This document shows, one piece after another, positions 16,111-23,124 of a DNA stretch of 32,301 nt (within the stretch, counting starts at the first letter, position 1; each line of letters opens with the position of its first letter). The notes beneath the pieces were generated by a model. It had not been told where the DNA came from and ran no database searches. It was given only the letters and a program-made list of their open reading frames with translations. The DNA comes from Streptococcus suis. Lineage in GTDB: Bacteria > Bacillota > Bacilli > Lactobacillales > Streptococcaceae. The translations under genes and the position numbers were made by a program. The stretch covers positions 1-32,301 of the forward strand of contig NZ_POIZ01000021.1 in assembly GCF_002960425.1 (NCBI RefSeq). Direction: 5' to 3'.

Positions 16111-16389
16111 ATGGTTAAGGTATTAACAGCGTGTGGTAATGGCATGGGTTCATCCATGGTTATCAAGATGAAGGTTGAAAATGCTCTTCGTCAACTCGGT
16201 GTAACAGATTTCCAATCTGCTTCTTGCTCAGTAGGTGAAGCAAAAGGCTTGGCAGCAGGTTATGACATTGTGGTTGCTTCTAATCACTTAATCGCAGAAT
16301 TGGAAGGTCGTACAAATGGTCATTTGGTTGGTCTTGACAACCTCATGGACGACAACGAAATCAAGACAAAACTTAGTCAAGTATTGTAA
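16111..16389 (+). CDS. ulaB: PTS L-ascorbate-specific EIIB
   Basis: A 92-residue phosphocarrier. The start VLTACGNGMGSSMVIKMKVE carries Cys8, the residue phosphorylated in UlaB and passed to ascorbate at UlaA. It has an AAGGAG ribosome site. It is separated from ulaA by the repeat element and from ulaC by a stable intercistronic hairpin (16395-16425), so relative expression may differ from that of its neighbours. Confidence 0.95.
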   Translation: MVKVLTACGNGMGSSMVIKMKVENALRQLGVTDFQSASCSVGEAKGLAAGYDIVVASNHLIAELEGRTNGHLVGLDNLMDDNEIKTKLSQVL

Positions 16390-16394
16390 TTGAA

Positions 16395-16425
16395 AAAGGG
16401 GGCGGGATTTCTTCCCATCCCCTTT
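16395..16425 (+). other. Intercistronic hairpin between ulaB and ulaC
   Basis: The arm 16395-16407 (AAAGGGGGCGGGA) pairs with 16413-16425 (TCCCATCCCCTTT), about 12 of 13 pairs including one G-T. It is not followed by a real T-run (TTTCACAT), so it looks more like an mRNA processing or stability element, or a weak attenuator, than a full terminator. Confidence 0.65.
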
Positions 16426-16445
16426 CACATAGAGAGGAGAACAAC

Positions 16446-16931
16446 ATGAATTTACAGAAAGCATTTATTGAAAACAATTCTATCCGCTTGGGCTTGACAG
16501 CAGAAACTTGGCAGGAGGCTGTTCACAAGGCTGTTGAACCGCTGATTGAAAGTGGTGCTGCGACAGAAGAATACTACGATGCTATTATCGCATCAACTGA
16601 AGAATACGGTCCCTACTATGTGCTTATGCCAGGTATGGCTATGCCTCATGCCCAGGCTGGTGTCGGTGTCTTGAAAGATTCCTTTGCCTTGATTACCTTG
16701 ACAAAACCAGTAGCCTTCTCAGATGGTAAGGAAGTTTCTGTCCTCTTGACACTTGCAGCGACAGATCCAAAAATCCATACTTCAGTAGCTATCCCTCAAA
16801 TCATCGCCCTCTTCGAATTGGAAAATTCCATCGAGCGTTTGATTGCTTGCAAAACTCCAGAAGAAGTATTGGCAATGGTTGAAGAGTCTAAAAATAGCCC
16901 ATACTTAGAAGGTTTAGACTTAGAAAGCTAA
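16446..16931 (+). CDS. ulaC: PTS L-ascorbate-specific EIIA
   Basis: A cytoplasmic phosphocarrier of the mannitol/fructose EIIA fold, 161 residues. The conserved motif MPGMAMPHAQAG contains His68, the site phosphorylated by HPr, and the EYGPYYVLMPG context is typical of UlaC. It follows a GAGAGGAG ribosome site. The next gene, ulaD, lies 118 bases away beyond a folded leader. Confidence 0.94.
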   Translation: MNLQKAFIENNSIRLGLTAETWQEAVHKAVEPLIESGAATEEYYDAIIASTEEYGPYYVLMPGMAMPHAQAGVGVLKDSFALITLTKPVAFSDGKEVSVLLTLAATDPKIHTSVAIPQIIALFELENSIERLIACKTPEEVLAMVEESKNSPYLEGLDLES

Positions 16932-16965
16932 TCTGACGACAAGAAATTGACATAGACATAAATGA

Positions 16966-17034
16966 AAGGAATTGAAGTAGAGTAGCAAGGTCTGACAGTC
17001 TGGAGACACTAGACTGTTCAGTCTTCTATTCCTT
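16966..17034 (+). other. Structured RNA leader before ulaD
   Basis: The arm AAGGAATTGAAG (16966-16977) pairs with CTTCTATTCCTT (17023-17034) apart from one T-T mismatch. Inside, ACAGTCT (16995-17001) pairs with AGACTGT (17011-17017). The ulaD start lacks a good ribosome site close by (only TTGGT), so the fold may influence initiation. A seven-codon frame, MKGIEVE, starts at 16962. This is not a known riboswitch class to my eye. Confidence 0.5.
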
Positions 17035-17049
17035 CTTGGTAATAGTATT

Positions 17050-17715
17050 ATGACAAAACATATCCCAAATCTACAGGTTGCATTGGATCATTCAGACTTG
17101 CAAGGTGCGATTAAAGCAGCTGTCTCTGTTGGTCATGAAGTGGATGTTATCGAAGCAGGTACAGTTTGCTTGCTCCAAGTTGGTAGCGAGTTGGTAGAAG
17201 TGCTTCGTAGCCTTTTCCCAGACAAGATTATCGTTGCGGATACCAAGTGCGCGGATGCTGGTGGTACGGTTGCTAAAAACAATGCCGTTCGTGGTGCGGA
17301 CTGGATGACTTGTATCTGTTCTGCAACTATTCCAACTATGGAAGCAGCTTTGAAGGCTATCAAGGAAGTGCGTGGTGACAAGGGTGAAATCCAAATCGAA
17401 CTTTACGGTGATTGGACTTATGAACAAGCTCAACTCTGGTTGGATGCGGGCATTTCACAAGCTATCTACCACCAATCACGTGACGCCCTCCTTGCTGGCG
17501 AAACTTGGGGTGAAAAAGACCTCAATAAAGTGAAAAAATTGGTTGAAATGGGCTTCCGTGTTTCTGTAACAGGTGGTTTGGATGTTGATACGCTTAAATT
17601 GTTCGAGGGTGTAGATGTCTTCACCTTTATCGCTGGTCGCGGTATTACAGAGGCGGCAGATCCAGCAGCTGCGGCGCGTGAATTCAAAGACGAAATCCGT
17701 CGTATCTGGGGGTAA
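17050..17715 (+). CDS. ulaD: 3-keto-L-gulonate-6-phosphate decarboxylase
   Basis: This enzyme converts 3-keto-L-gulonate-6-P to L-xylulose-5-P and CO2 in ascorbate catabolism. It has 221 residues of the OMP-decarboxylase superfamily beta/alpha barrel. Seen: LQVALDHSD at the first strand, VDVIEAGT, the Mg2+/substrate motif IVADTKCADAGG (about residues 60-71), a C-terminal VTGGL and FIAGRGITEAADP phosphate-binding loops. It overlaps functionally with the hexulose-phosphate synthase family, but context (ulaABC before, ulaEF after) fixes the assignment. The leader before it is unusually structured. Confidence 0.95.
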   Translation: MTKHIPNLQVALDHSDLQGAIKAAVSVGHEVDVIEAGTVCLLQVGSELVEVLRSLFPDKIIVADTKCADAGGTVAKNNAVRGADWMTCICSATIPTMEAALKAIKEVRGDKGEIQIELYGDWTYEQAQLWLDAGISQAIYHQSRDALLAGETWGEKDLNKVKKLVEMGFRVSVTGGLDVDTLKLFEGVDVFTFIAGRGITEAADPAAAAREFKDEIRRIWG

Positions 17716-17720
17716 GGCCC

Positions 17721-18584
17721 ATGGCACGACCAATCGGAATATATGAAAAGGCAACACCCAAGCACTTCACATGGAAGGAGCGTTTGGAGTTTGCCAAGGA
17801 ATTAGGTTTCGACTTTGTGGAAATGTCGGTGGATGAGAGCGATGCACGTTTGGCACGTTTGGAGTGGACCAAGGAAGAGCGTTTGGAGCTGGTCAAGGCT
17901 ATCTATGAAACAGGTGTCCGTATTCCGACCATTTGCTTCTCTGGTCACCGTCGCTACCCGCTAGGTTCCAATGACCCTGCTCTTGAAGCTAAGTCTTTGG
18001 AAACCATGAAACAGTGTATCGAACTGGCTCAGGATTTGGGCGTTCGGGTCATCCAGTTGGCTGGCTATGACGTCTACTATGAGGAAAAATCACCTGAAAC
18101 CAGAGAGCGTTTCATCAAGAATCTTCGTAAGGCCTGCGACTGGGCTGAACAAGCTCAGGTCATGTTGGCTATTGAGATCATGGATGATCCATTTATCAAC
18201 TCTATTGAAAAATACCTGGCTGTTGAGAAGGAAATCGACTCGCCATATCTCTTTGTCTATCCAGATACTGGAAACGTGTCTGCTTGGCACAATGACATTT
18301 ACAGCGAATTTTACTTGGGCCACCGATCTATCGCCGCCCTTCACCTGAAAGATACCTATGCAGTAACTGAAAACTCCAAGGGTCAATTCCGTGATGTCCC
18401 ATTCGGTCAGGGTTGTGTGGATTGGGACAATATGTTTGCAGTCTTGAAAAAGACCAATTACCAAGGTCCATTCTTGATTGAGATGTGGTCTGAAAACTGC
18501 GAAACGGTTGAGAAAACGCGAGCAGCTATCAAGGAAGCACAAGATTTCCTCTATCCATTGATTGAGAAAGCGGGGTTGAACTAA
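17721..18584 (+). CDS. ulaE: L-xylulose-5-phosphate 3-epimerase
   Basis: Epimerises L-xylulose-5-P to L-ribulose-5-P. The protein has 287 residues in an AP-endonuclease-like TIM barrel. Seen: RPIGIYEKATPKHFTWKERL at the N-terminus, FDFVEMSVDE, the metal-ligand region IEIMDDPFINS, YPDTGNVSAW, IAALHLKDTY and a late FLIEMWSE. These belong to the UlaE/SgaU family. It is 5 bases after ulaD, and its stop overlaps the ulaF start by one base (TAATG), consistent with coupled translation. The ribosome site is weak, which also suggests dependence on translation of ulaD. Confidence 0.94.
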   Translation: MARPIGIYEKATPKHFTWKERLEFAKELGFDFVEMSVDESDARLARLEWTKEERLELVKAIYETGVRIPTICFSGHRRYPLGSNDPALEAKSLETMKQCIELAQDLGVRVIQLAGYDVYYEEKSPETRERFIKNLRKACDWAEQAQVMLAIEIMDDPFINSIEKYLAVEKEIDSPYLFVYPDTGNVSAWHNDIYSEFYLGHRSIAALHLKDTYAVTENSKGQFRDVPFGQGCVDWDNMFAVLKKTNYQGPFLIEMWSENCETVEKTRAAIKEAQDFLYPLIEKAGLN

Positions 18585-19300
18585 TGCCAAAAGATTTACA
18601 GGAAATGCGCCAACGGGTTTATGAAGCCAATATCGCCCTACCTGCCCACGGACTTGTTAAATTCACTTGGGGCAACGTATCAGAAGTCTGCCGAGAACTT
18701 GGTCGCATTGTCATTAAGCCCTCTGGTGTGGACTATGAAAAGCTTTCCCCAGAAAACATGGTCGTTACGGACTTGGATGGAAATGTGGTAGAAGGTGATC
18801 TTAATCCTTCGTCTGATTTGGCGACTCACGTTGCCCTCTACAAGGCTTGGCCAAATGTCCATGCCGTTGTTCATACGCATTCGACAGAGGCAGTTGGTTG
18901 GGCTCAGGCAGGTCGAGATATTCCATTCTATGGAACCACTCATGCGGACTATTTCTACGGTCCAGTACCATGTGCCCGTTCTTTGACGGCTGAGGAAGTG
19001 AACTCGGCCTATGAAAAAGAAACAGGAGCAGTCATCGTCGAAGAATTTGAGCGCCGTGGCATCGATCCAGTGGCTGTTCCAGGAATTGTTGTCCGTAACC
19101 ATGGACCATTCACCTGGGGCAAGGATCCAGCTCAGGCAGTCTACCACAGTGTTGTCCTTGAGGAAGTAGCTCGGATGAACCGCTACACAGAGCAAATCAA
19201 TCCACGGGTGGAACCAGCACCAAGCTACATCATGGACAAACACTATCTCCGTAAGCATGGTCCAAATGCCTACTACGGCCAAAAGGGCGATGCTCACTAA
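18584..19300 (+). CDS. ulaF: L-ribulose-5-phosphate 4-epimerase
   Basis: Converts L-ribulose-5-P to D-xylulose-5-P, the end of the ascorbate route. The class II aldolase-like fold of 238 residues shows the family motifs: GLVKFTWGNVSE, IKPSGVDYEKL, the zinc-binding VVHTHSTEAVGWAQ and a later VRNHGPFTWG. AraD is the same family, but the operon position after ulaE makes UlaF the better call. The start overlaps the ulaE stop. A strong terminator (19324-19363) ends this block. Confidence 0.94.
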   Translation: MPKDLQEMRQRVYEANIALPAHGLVKFTWGNVSEVCRELGRIVIKPSGVDYEKLSPENMVVTDLDGNVVEGDLNPSSDLATHVALYKAWPNVHAVVHTHSTEAVGWAQAGRDIPFYGTTHADYFYGPVPCARSLTAEEVNSAYEKETGAVIVEEFERRGIDPVAVPGIVVRNHGPFTWGKDPAQAVYHSVVLEEVARMNRYTEQINPRVEPAPSYIMDKHYLRKHGPNAYYGQKGDAH

Positions 19301-19323
19301 ACTTGGTTTCTAGAAAAAGGATT

Positions 19324-19363
19324 AGAAGAATGAGAAAAGAGCTCTCCTCATTCTTCTTTTTTT
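19324..19363 (+). terminator. Terminator after ulaF
   Basis: AGAAGAATGAG (19324-19334) pairs with CTCATTCTTCT (19347-19357), followed by a long T-run. The ribosome site of the next gene starts directly after it, so some read-through to the PsiE-like gene is likely, as no clear promoter lies between. Confidence 0.85.
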
Positions 19364-19376
19364 GAAAGGAGAGGAC

Positions 19377-19994
19377 ATGAGAAAGTCTTTACAAGATAGT
19401 TTGACAGAGATTGCCTACTATCTGGAATTGATTTTATCTGCTATTTTAGGACTAGCCCTCTTAGCTCTATCAGGCTTGTTGTTGGCGGATTTACTGGGGT
19501 CCTTGACGGGTGGCATTCAAGATGACACCTTTATCCAGATTTTTTTGAGCAAGGCCATGACCCTAGCAGTCGGGGTCGAGTTCATCAAAATGCTCTGTAA
19601 ACAATCGCCCAGCACGGTGATTGAGGTGCTCTTGGTTGCCATTGCCCGTCAATTGATTGTGGAACATGGGTCAAGCATGGACTACTTGATTGGTATTGTG
19701 TCGGTTGCCATCTTATTTGCAGTGAGAAAATACCTCTTTACCCAGTTTGATGATTCCAACAACATCATCATGCGGGCCAGCCAGAAGGTCAGGGTTGCCA
19801 ATATCATTGCACGGGTAAAAATTCCTAGCGAGGGCAGTGAAACCCTACGTGAATTTGTGACCCGCAAACTCAATGAAGAGGAGAAAACCATTGCTATTGG
19901 TGCCTGTGTCTATCTGAAGAATGTGGCTCTACGGATTGACAATATGCATGGAGATTTGATTACACGGGTGGAGATTATCAAGAGCATCTACTAA
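19377..19994 (+). CDS. PsiE-family membrane protein
   Basis: A 205-residue membrane protein with about four hydrophobic segments in the first 120 residues (around 14-38, 55-75, 83-98 and 104-120) and a soluble C-terminal part (about 135-205). The membrane part resembles the phosphate-starvation-inducible PsiE family, of unknown function. The soluble end, with LREFVTRKLNEEEKTIAIGA, may be a small regulatory domain. The ATG at 19377 follows GAAAGGAGAGG; a TTG at 19362 is inside that site and is rejected. It stands between the ula enzyme genes and ulaR, just after a strong terminator. A link to ascorbate use is not shown. Confidence 0.8.
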   Translation: MRKSLQDSLTEIAYYLELILSAILGLALLALSGLLLADLLGSLTGGIQDDTFIQIFLSKAMTLAVGVEFIKMLCKQSPSTVIEVLLVAIARQLIVEHGSSMDYLIGIVSVAILFAVRKYLFTQFDDSNNIIMRASQKVRVANIIARVKIPSEGSETLREFVTRKLNEEEKTIAIGACVYLKNVALRIDNMHGDLITRVEIIKSIY

Positions 19995-20078
19995 GTTATT
20001 TAGGTGGGTCGGCAATTTTGAATGAAGATGCACGAATACGTTCAGTTTTTATAATTATTAGAAATTGGTGCATAAATG

Positions 20079-20087
20079 TGTTAAGAT
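20079..20087 (+). promoter_or_regulatory. Possible extended -10 promoter of ulaR
   Basis: TG, one base, TAAGAT, with no clear -35 box. The upstream 85 bases are AT-rich. This is a weak prediction. Confidence 0.35.
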
Positions 20088-20110
20088 AGAGAAAGAGAGG
20101 AGGGAAAACG

Positions 20111-21799
20111 GTGTTACTAGATAAAAGCAGTTGTGCCTTATTGCGTCATTTGATTGGTATCCAAGAGCCAGAAACCATTATGGCTATTTCCAAGGAATTG
20201 CAACAATCGCGTAGAAAAATCTACTACCACTTGGAAAAAATCAATGCTTCTTTGCCAAAAGGTATTGAAGCTCTGGAAAGTCTGCCTCGGATAGGCATTC
20301 GCTTGTCCGAAGAGCAAAAGCAAGCCTGTCGCCAACTCTTAGATTCCATTGATTCCTATAGCTACATTATGAATATGGATGAACGTATTCAATTGATGAT
20401 GGTCTACATTTGTATCACACCCGAACGGGTAACCATTGAAAAGCTTATGGAACTGACAGAGGTTTCTCGTAACACAGTCTTGAATGACCTCAATGAAATT
20501 CGATCGCAACTGACACAGGAGCAATATAAGATGACCCTCTATGTGTCCAAGAGCCAAGGCTATAGCTTAGTTTGCCATCCCCTGAACAAAATCCAGTATG
20601 TCCATTCTCTACTCTATAGCATTTTTTCAGATGCTAACAAGGGCTTTCTTCAAGTCCTTGAAGAGAAATTATCGGATCTAGTCGAGTACCAAGTTCTCTT
20701 CTCAGAAGAAATGGTTCGGTTCTGGCAAGGTCAGGTTGCCGGTCTGGAGAAAAAACTAGGGAAGAAGATCAATCGCTATGAGATTGAGTTTATGCTTAAG
20801 GTTCTCCCCTTTCTCTTACTCAGCTATCGCAATATGGAGTTGGATGAGTTGGAAGAACGAGCCATTCTCAAGGAATTTGAACAGGTTCGTGAACGGATCG
20901 AGTATCTAGTTGCCCAAGATCTGAAAGAGGCACTTTGGTCTAGTTTTGATTTGGAGTTAGATGATATTGAGGTTTCCTTGATTGCTATCTTACTCCTATC
21001 CTATAGGAAAGATAGCGATGTTCATGTCACCAGCCAGGATTTTGATGAATTAAAACGGGTGGTTAATCGTTTTATTCACCACTTTGAAGTCCATTCTTCC
21101 TTTGAGTTGGAAAATCCAGAGGAGCTAGCTAGACATCTCTTAGCCCACTGTAAGGCCCTACTATTCAGAAAGACCTATGGGATTTTATCCAAAAATCCAA
21201 TGGTCAAGCAAATCCAGGAGAAGTACAGCACTTTATTTGCCGTTACCCAAGTTTCCAGTAAGATATTGGAGGAAGAGTGGCAGATTGAATTGACCGATGA
21301 GGATATTGCCTATCTGACCATCCATCTCGGAGGAGCCATTCGTCGAAGCGGTACTCGTAAGGTTCAGAGCCAGAATATCTACTTGATTTGTGATGAGGGA
21401 GTGTCTGTCCAACGGCTACTTTATAAACAGTGTCAACACCATCTGCCTGACAAGAAAATTGGAGCAGTCTTTACCACGGAGCAATTTAAGAGTGTTGAAG
21501 ACTTGCTGGAGGTGGATTTCTTGATTACCACCAGTGAAGGATTGGAAACGGATTTTCCACTGGTACGGGTCCATCCAATCTTGGATTTCGATGATGTACT
21601 CAATCTGACCCACTTTGCCAAATACCGTAGCCTGTCTGATGAGAAACAGGGATTTGCGGTAGAGCTGGATAAGCTCTTAGCTGGCTACTTAACCGACGGA
21701 AAGACAGTCCAAGAACTCAAGGGCAGACTGCAAAAGCTAATCAGCAATGAACTGCTGTCCAATATGTCTAGCCGAGATATTGAAACGGATTTGTACTGA
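20111..21799 (+). CDS. ulaR: PRD-containing transcriptional activator of ascorbate genes
   Basis: A BglG/MtlR-type regulator of 562 residues. Order: HTH (about 1-65), Mga-like HTH (about 90-155, with TIEKLMELTEVSRNTVLNDL), PRD1 (about 190-300), PRD2 (about 310-415, with His346 and His405), and an EIIB-like domain (about 420-510; Cys427 in LICDEGVSVQRLL). PRD1 lacks the usual two histidines, and there is no C-terminal EIIA domain, unlike the regulator encoded at 4231. GTG at 20111 is the start, after an AGAGGAGGG ribosome site. It is flanked by ulaF and ulaG, and UlaR proteins of this type activate ula genes in pneumococcus, so it very likely acts at the repeated 43-base sites. Confidence 0.88.
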   Translation: MLLDKSSCALLRHLIGIQEPETIMAISKELQQSRRKIYYHLEKINASLPKGIEALESLPRIGIRLSEEQKQACRQLLDSIDSYSYIMNMDERIQLMMVYICITPERVTIEKLMELTEVSRNTVLNDLNEIRSQLTQEQYKMTLYVSKSQGYSLVCHPLNKIQYVHSLLYSIFSDANKGFLQVLEEKLSDLVEYQVLFSEEMVRFWQGQVAGLEKKLGKKINRYEIEFMLKVLPFLLLSYRNMELDELEERAILKEFEQVRERIEYLVAQDLKEALWSSFDLELDDIEVSLIAILLLSYRKDSDVHVTSQDFDELKRVVNRFIHHFEVHSSFELENPEELARHLLAHCKALLFRKTYGILSKNPMVKQIQEKYSTLFAVTQVSSKILEEEWQIELTDEDIAYLTIHLGGAIRRSGTRKVQSQNIYLICDEGVSVQRLLYKQCQHHLPDKKIGAVFTTEQFKSVEDLLEVDFLITTSEGLETDFPLVRVHPILDFDDVLNLTHFAKYRSLSDEKQGFAVELDKLLAGYLTDGKTVQELKGRLQKLISNELLSNMSSRDIETDLY

Positions 21800-21821
21800 T
21801 TTTTACTTGCCCATGCCTTAA

Positions 21822-21864
21822 AGTCCAAATGTGAACACAAGCCTGTGTTTTATTTGGTCTTTTT
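21822..21864 (+). promoter_or_regulatory. Putative UlaR activator site before ulaG
   Basis: Repeat of 14339-14381 with two mismatches. The core inverted repeat AACACA-agcc-TGTGTT is at 21834-21849. It ends 18 bases before the -10 box TATACT (21883-21888), as at ulaA. Confidence 0.75.
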
Positions 21865-21882
21865 TTTGTGACCTTTTGCGCA

Positions 21883-21888
21883 TATACT
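21883..21888 (+). promoter_or_regulatory. -10 box of the ulaG promoter
   Basis: TATACT. No -35 box is seen apart from the T-run at the end of the activator element. A leader of about 35 bases with a TAGGAGG ribosome site follows. Confidence 0.6.
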
Positions 21889-21930
21889 AGAAACATAGAA
21901 ATACAATCAGCCTTATAGGAGGAATGAAAA

Positions 21931-23022
21931 ATGGCTAAAGTTCAAGATATTACAAGAGAATCATGGATTCTTTCAACTTTCCCAGAGTGGGGAACTTGGC
22001 TTAATGAAGAAATTGAAGAAGAAGTAGTGCCAGAAGGCAACTTTGCTATGTGGTGGCTTGGTAACTGTGGTGTTTGGATTAAGACACCTGGTGGTGCGAA
22101 CGTGGTCATGGACCTTTGGTCATCTCGCGGTAAGTCAACTAAAAAAGTAAAAGATATGGTTTGGGGTCACCAAATGGCCAATATGGCAGGTGTCCGTAAA
22201 TTGCAACCAAACTTGCGTGTACAACCAATGGTTATCGATCCATTTGCCATCAATGAATTGGACTACTACCTGGTATCACACGTCCACAGCGACCACATGG
22301 ACATCAGCACTGCAGCTGCTATCATCAACAATCCAAAATTAGACCATGTCAAATTTGTAGGACCAGTTGAAAGTGGCGATATCTGGGAAAAATGGGGCGT
22401 TCCAGCTGACCGTATCATCCGTATCGCACCAGGTGATAGCTTTGAATTCAAAGACATCAAGGTACACGCTGTAGAATCCTTCGACCGTACTTGCTTGGTA
22501 ACTCTTCCAATCGAAGGCTACGAAGAAAACGGTGGCAAACTAGCAGGACTTCCTGTGACAGATGAGCTCATGGCTCGCAAGGCAGTCAACTATGTCTTTG
22601 AAACACCAGGTGGAACCATCTACCACGGTGCAGACTCACACTTCTCTAACTACTTTGCAAAACACGGTCGTGACTTCAACATTGACGTTGCTATCAACAA
22701 CTATGGTGACAACCCAATCGGTATCCAAGACAAGATGACATCAATCGACCTTCTTCGTATGGCAGAAAACTTGCGTGCTAAGGTGATTATCCCAGTTCAC
22801 TATGACATCTGGTCTAACTTTATGGCATCAACAGATGAGATTCTTCAACTATGGAAAATGCGTAAAGAACGCTTGCAATACGACTTCCATCCATTCATCT
22901 GGGAAGTTGGTGGCAAGTACACCTATCCACTTGACAAAGACCGCATTGAATACCATCACCCACGTGGCTTTGACGATTGCTTCTTGGAAGATTCAAACAT
23001 TCAATTCAAAGCTTTGCTATAA
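21931..23022 (+). CDS. ulaG: L-ascorbate-6-phosphate lactonase
   Basis: Opens the lactone ring of L-ascorbate-6-P to give 3-keto-L-gulonate-6-P, the substrate of UlaD. It has 363 residues of the metallo-beta-lactamase fold. Seen: WWLGNCGVWIKTPGGANVV near residue 41, the metal motif HVHSDH (117-122), IYHGADSHFSNYF and the late IPVHYDIWSN histidine. Length and motifs match UlaG exactly in kind. It is transcribed from its own promoter, with the same activator site as ulaA, and followed by a terminator, so this step is separately transcribed but co-regulated. Confidence 0.96.
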   Translation: MAKVQDITRESWILSTFPEWGTWLNEEIEEEVVPEGNFAMWWLGNCGVWIKTPGGANVVMDLWSSRGKSTKKVKDMVWGHQMANMAGVRKLQPNLRVQPMVIDPFAINELDYYLVSHVHSDHMDISTAAAIINNPKLDHVKFVGPVESGDIWEKWGVPADRIIRIAPGDSFEFKDIKVHAVESFDRTCLVTLPIEGYEENGGKLAGLPVTDELMARKAVNYVFETPGGTIYHGADSHFSNYFAKHGRDFNIDVAINNYGDNPIGIQDKMTSIDLLRMAENLRAKVIIPVHYDIWSNFMASTDEILQLWKMRKERLQYDFHPFIWEVGGKYTYPLDKDRIEYHHPRGFDDCFLEDSNIQFKALL

Positions 23023-23035
23023 TAGATCACTCCGA

Positions 23036-23060
23036 GGGCGGGACGCAAGTCCTGCCTTTT
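23036..23060 (+). terminator. Terminator after ulaG
   Basis: GGCGGGAC (23037-23044), GCAA tetraloop, GTCCTGCC (23049-23056), then TTTT. Confidence 0.8.
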
Positions 23061-23064
23061 GCAA

Positions 23065-23094
23065 ATGACAAGCGAAAACGCTTTATGGTATAAT
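23065..23094 (+). promoter_or_regulatory. Promoter of the transketolase gene
   Basis: ATGACA (23065-23070), an 18-base spacer, TATAAT (23089-23094). The spacer holds a cre-like site. Confidence 0.7.
23073..23086. promoter_or_regulatory. cre-like site in the tkt promoter
   Basis: CGAAAACGCTTTAT keeps the central 11 bases of the classical TGAAAACGCTTTCA. It lies between -35 and -10, where CcpA binding would repress. Confidence 0.5.
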
Positions 23095-23124
23095 AGAACT
23101 ATGACTTTATTAAAGGAGAATAAG

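Noticed and set aside
16932..17049. Known riboswitch or T-box before ulaD
   Set aside because: No T-box sequence or conserved core of a known riboswitch is visible, so only a structured leader is reported.
23059..23124. Longer N-terminus of transketolase
   Set aside because: The extension would be read through the cre-like site and the -10 box. The conserved protein starts at 23125 after a good ribosome site.
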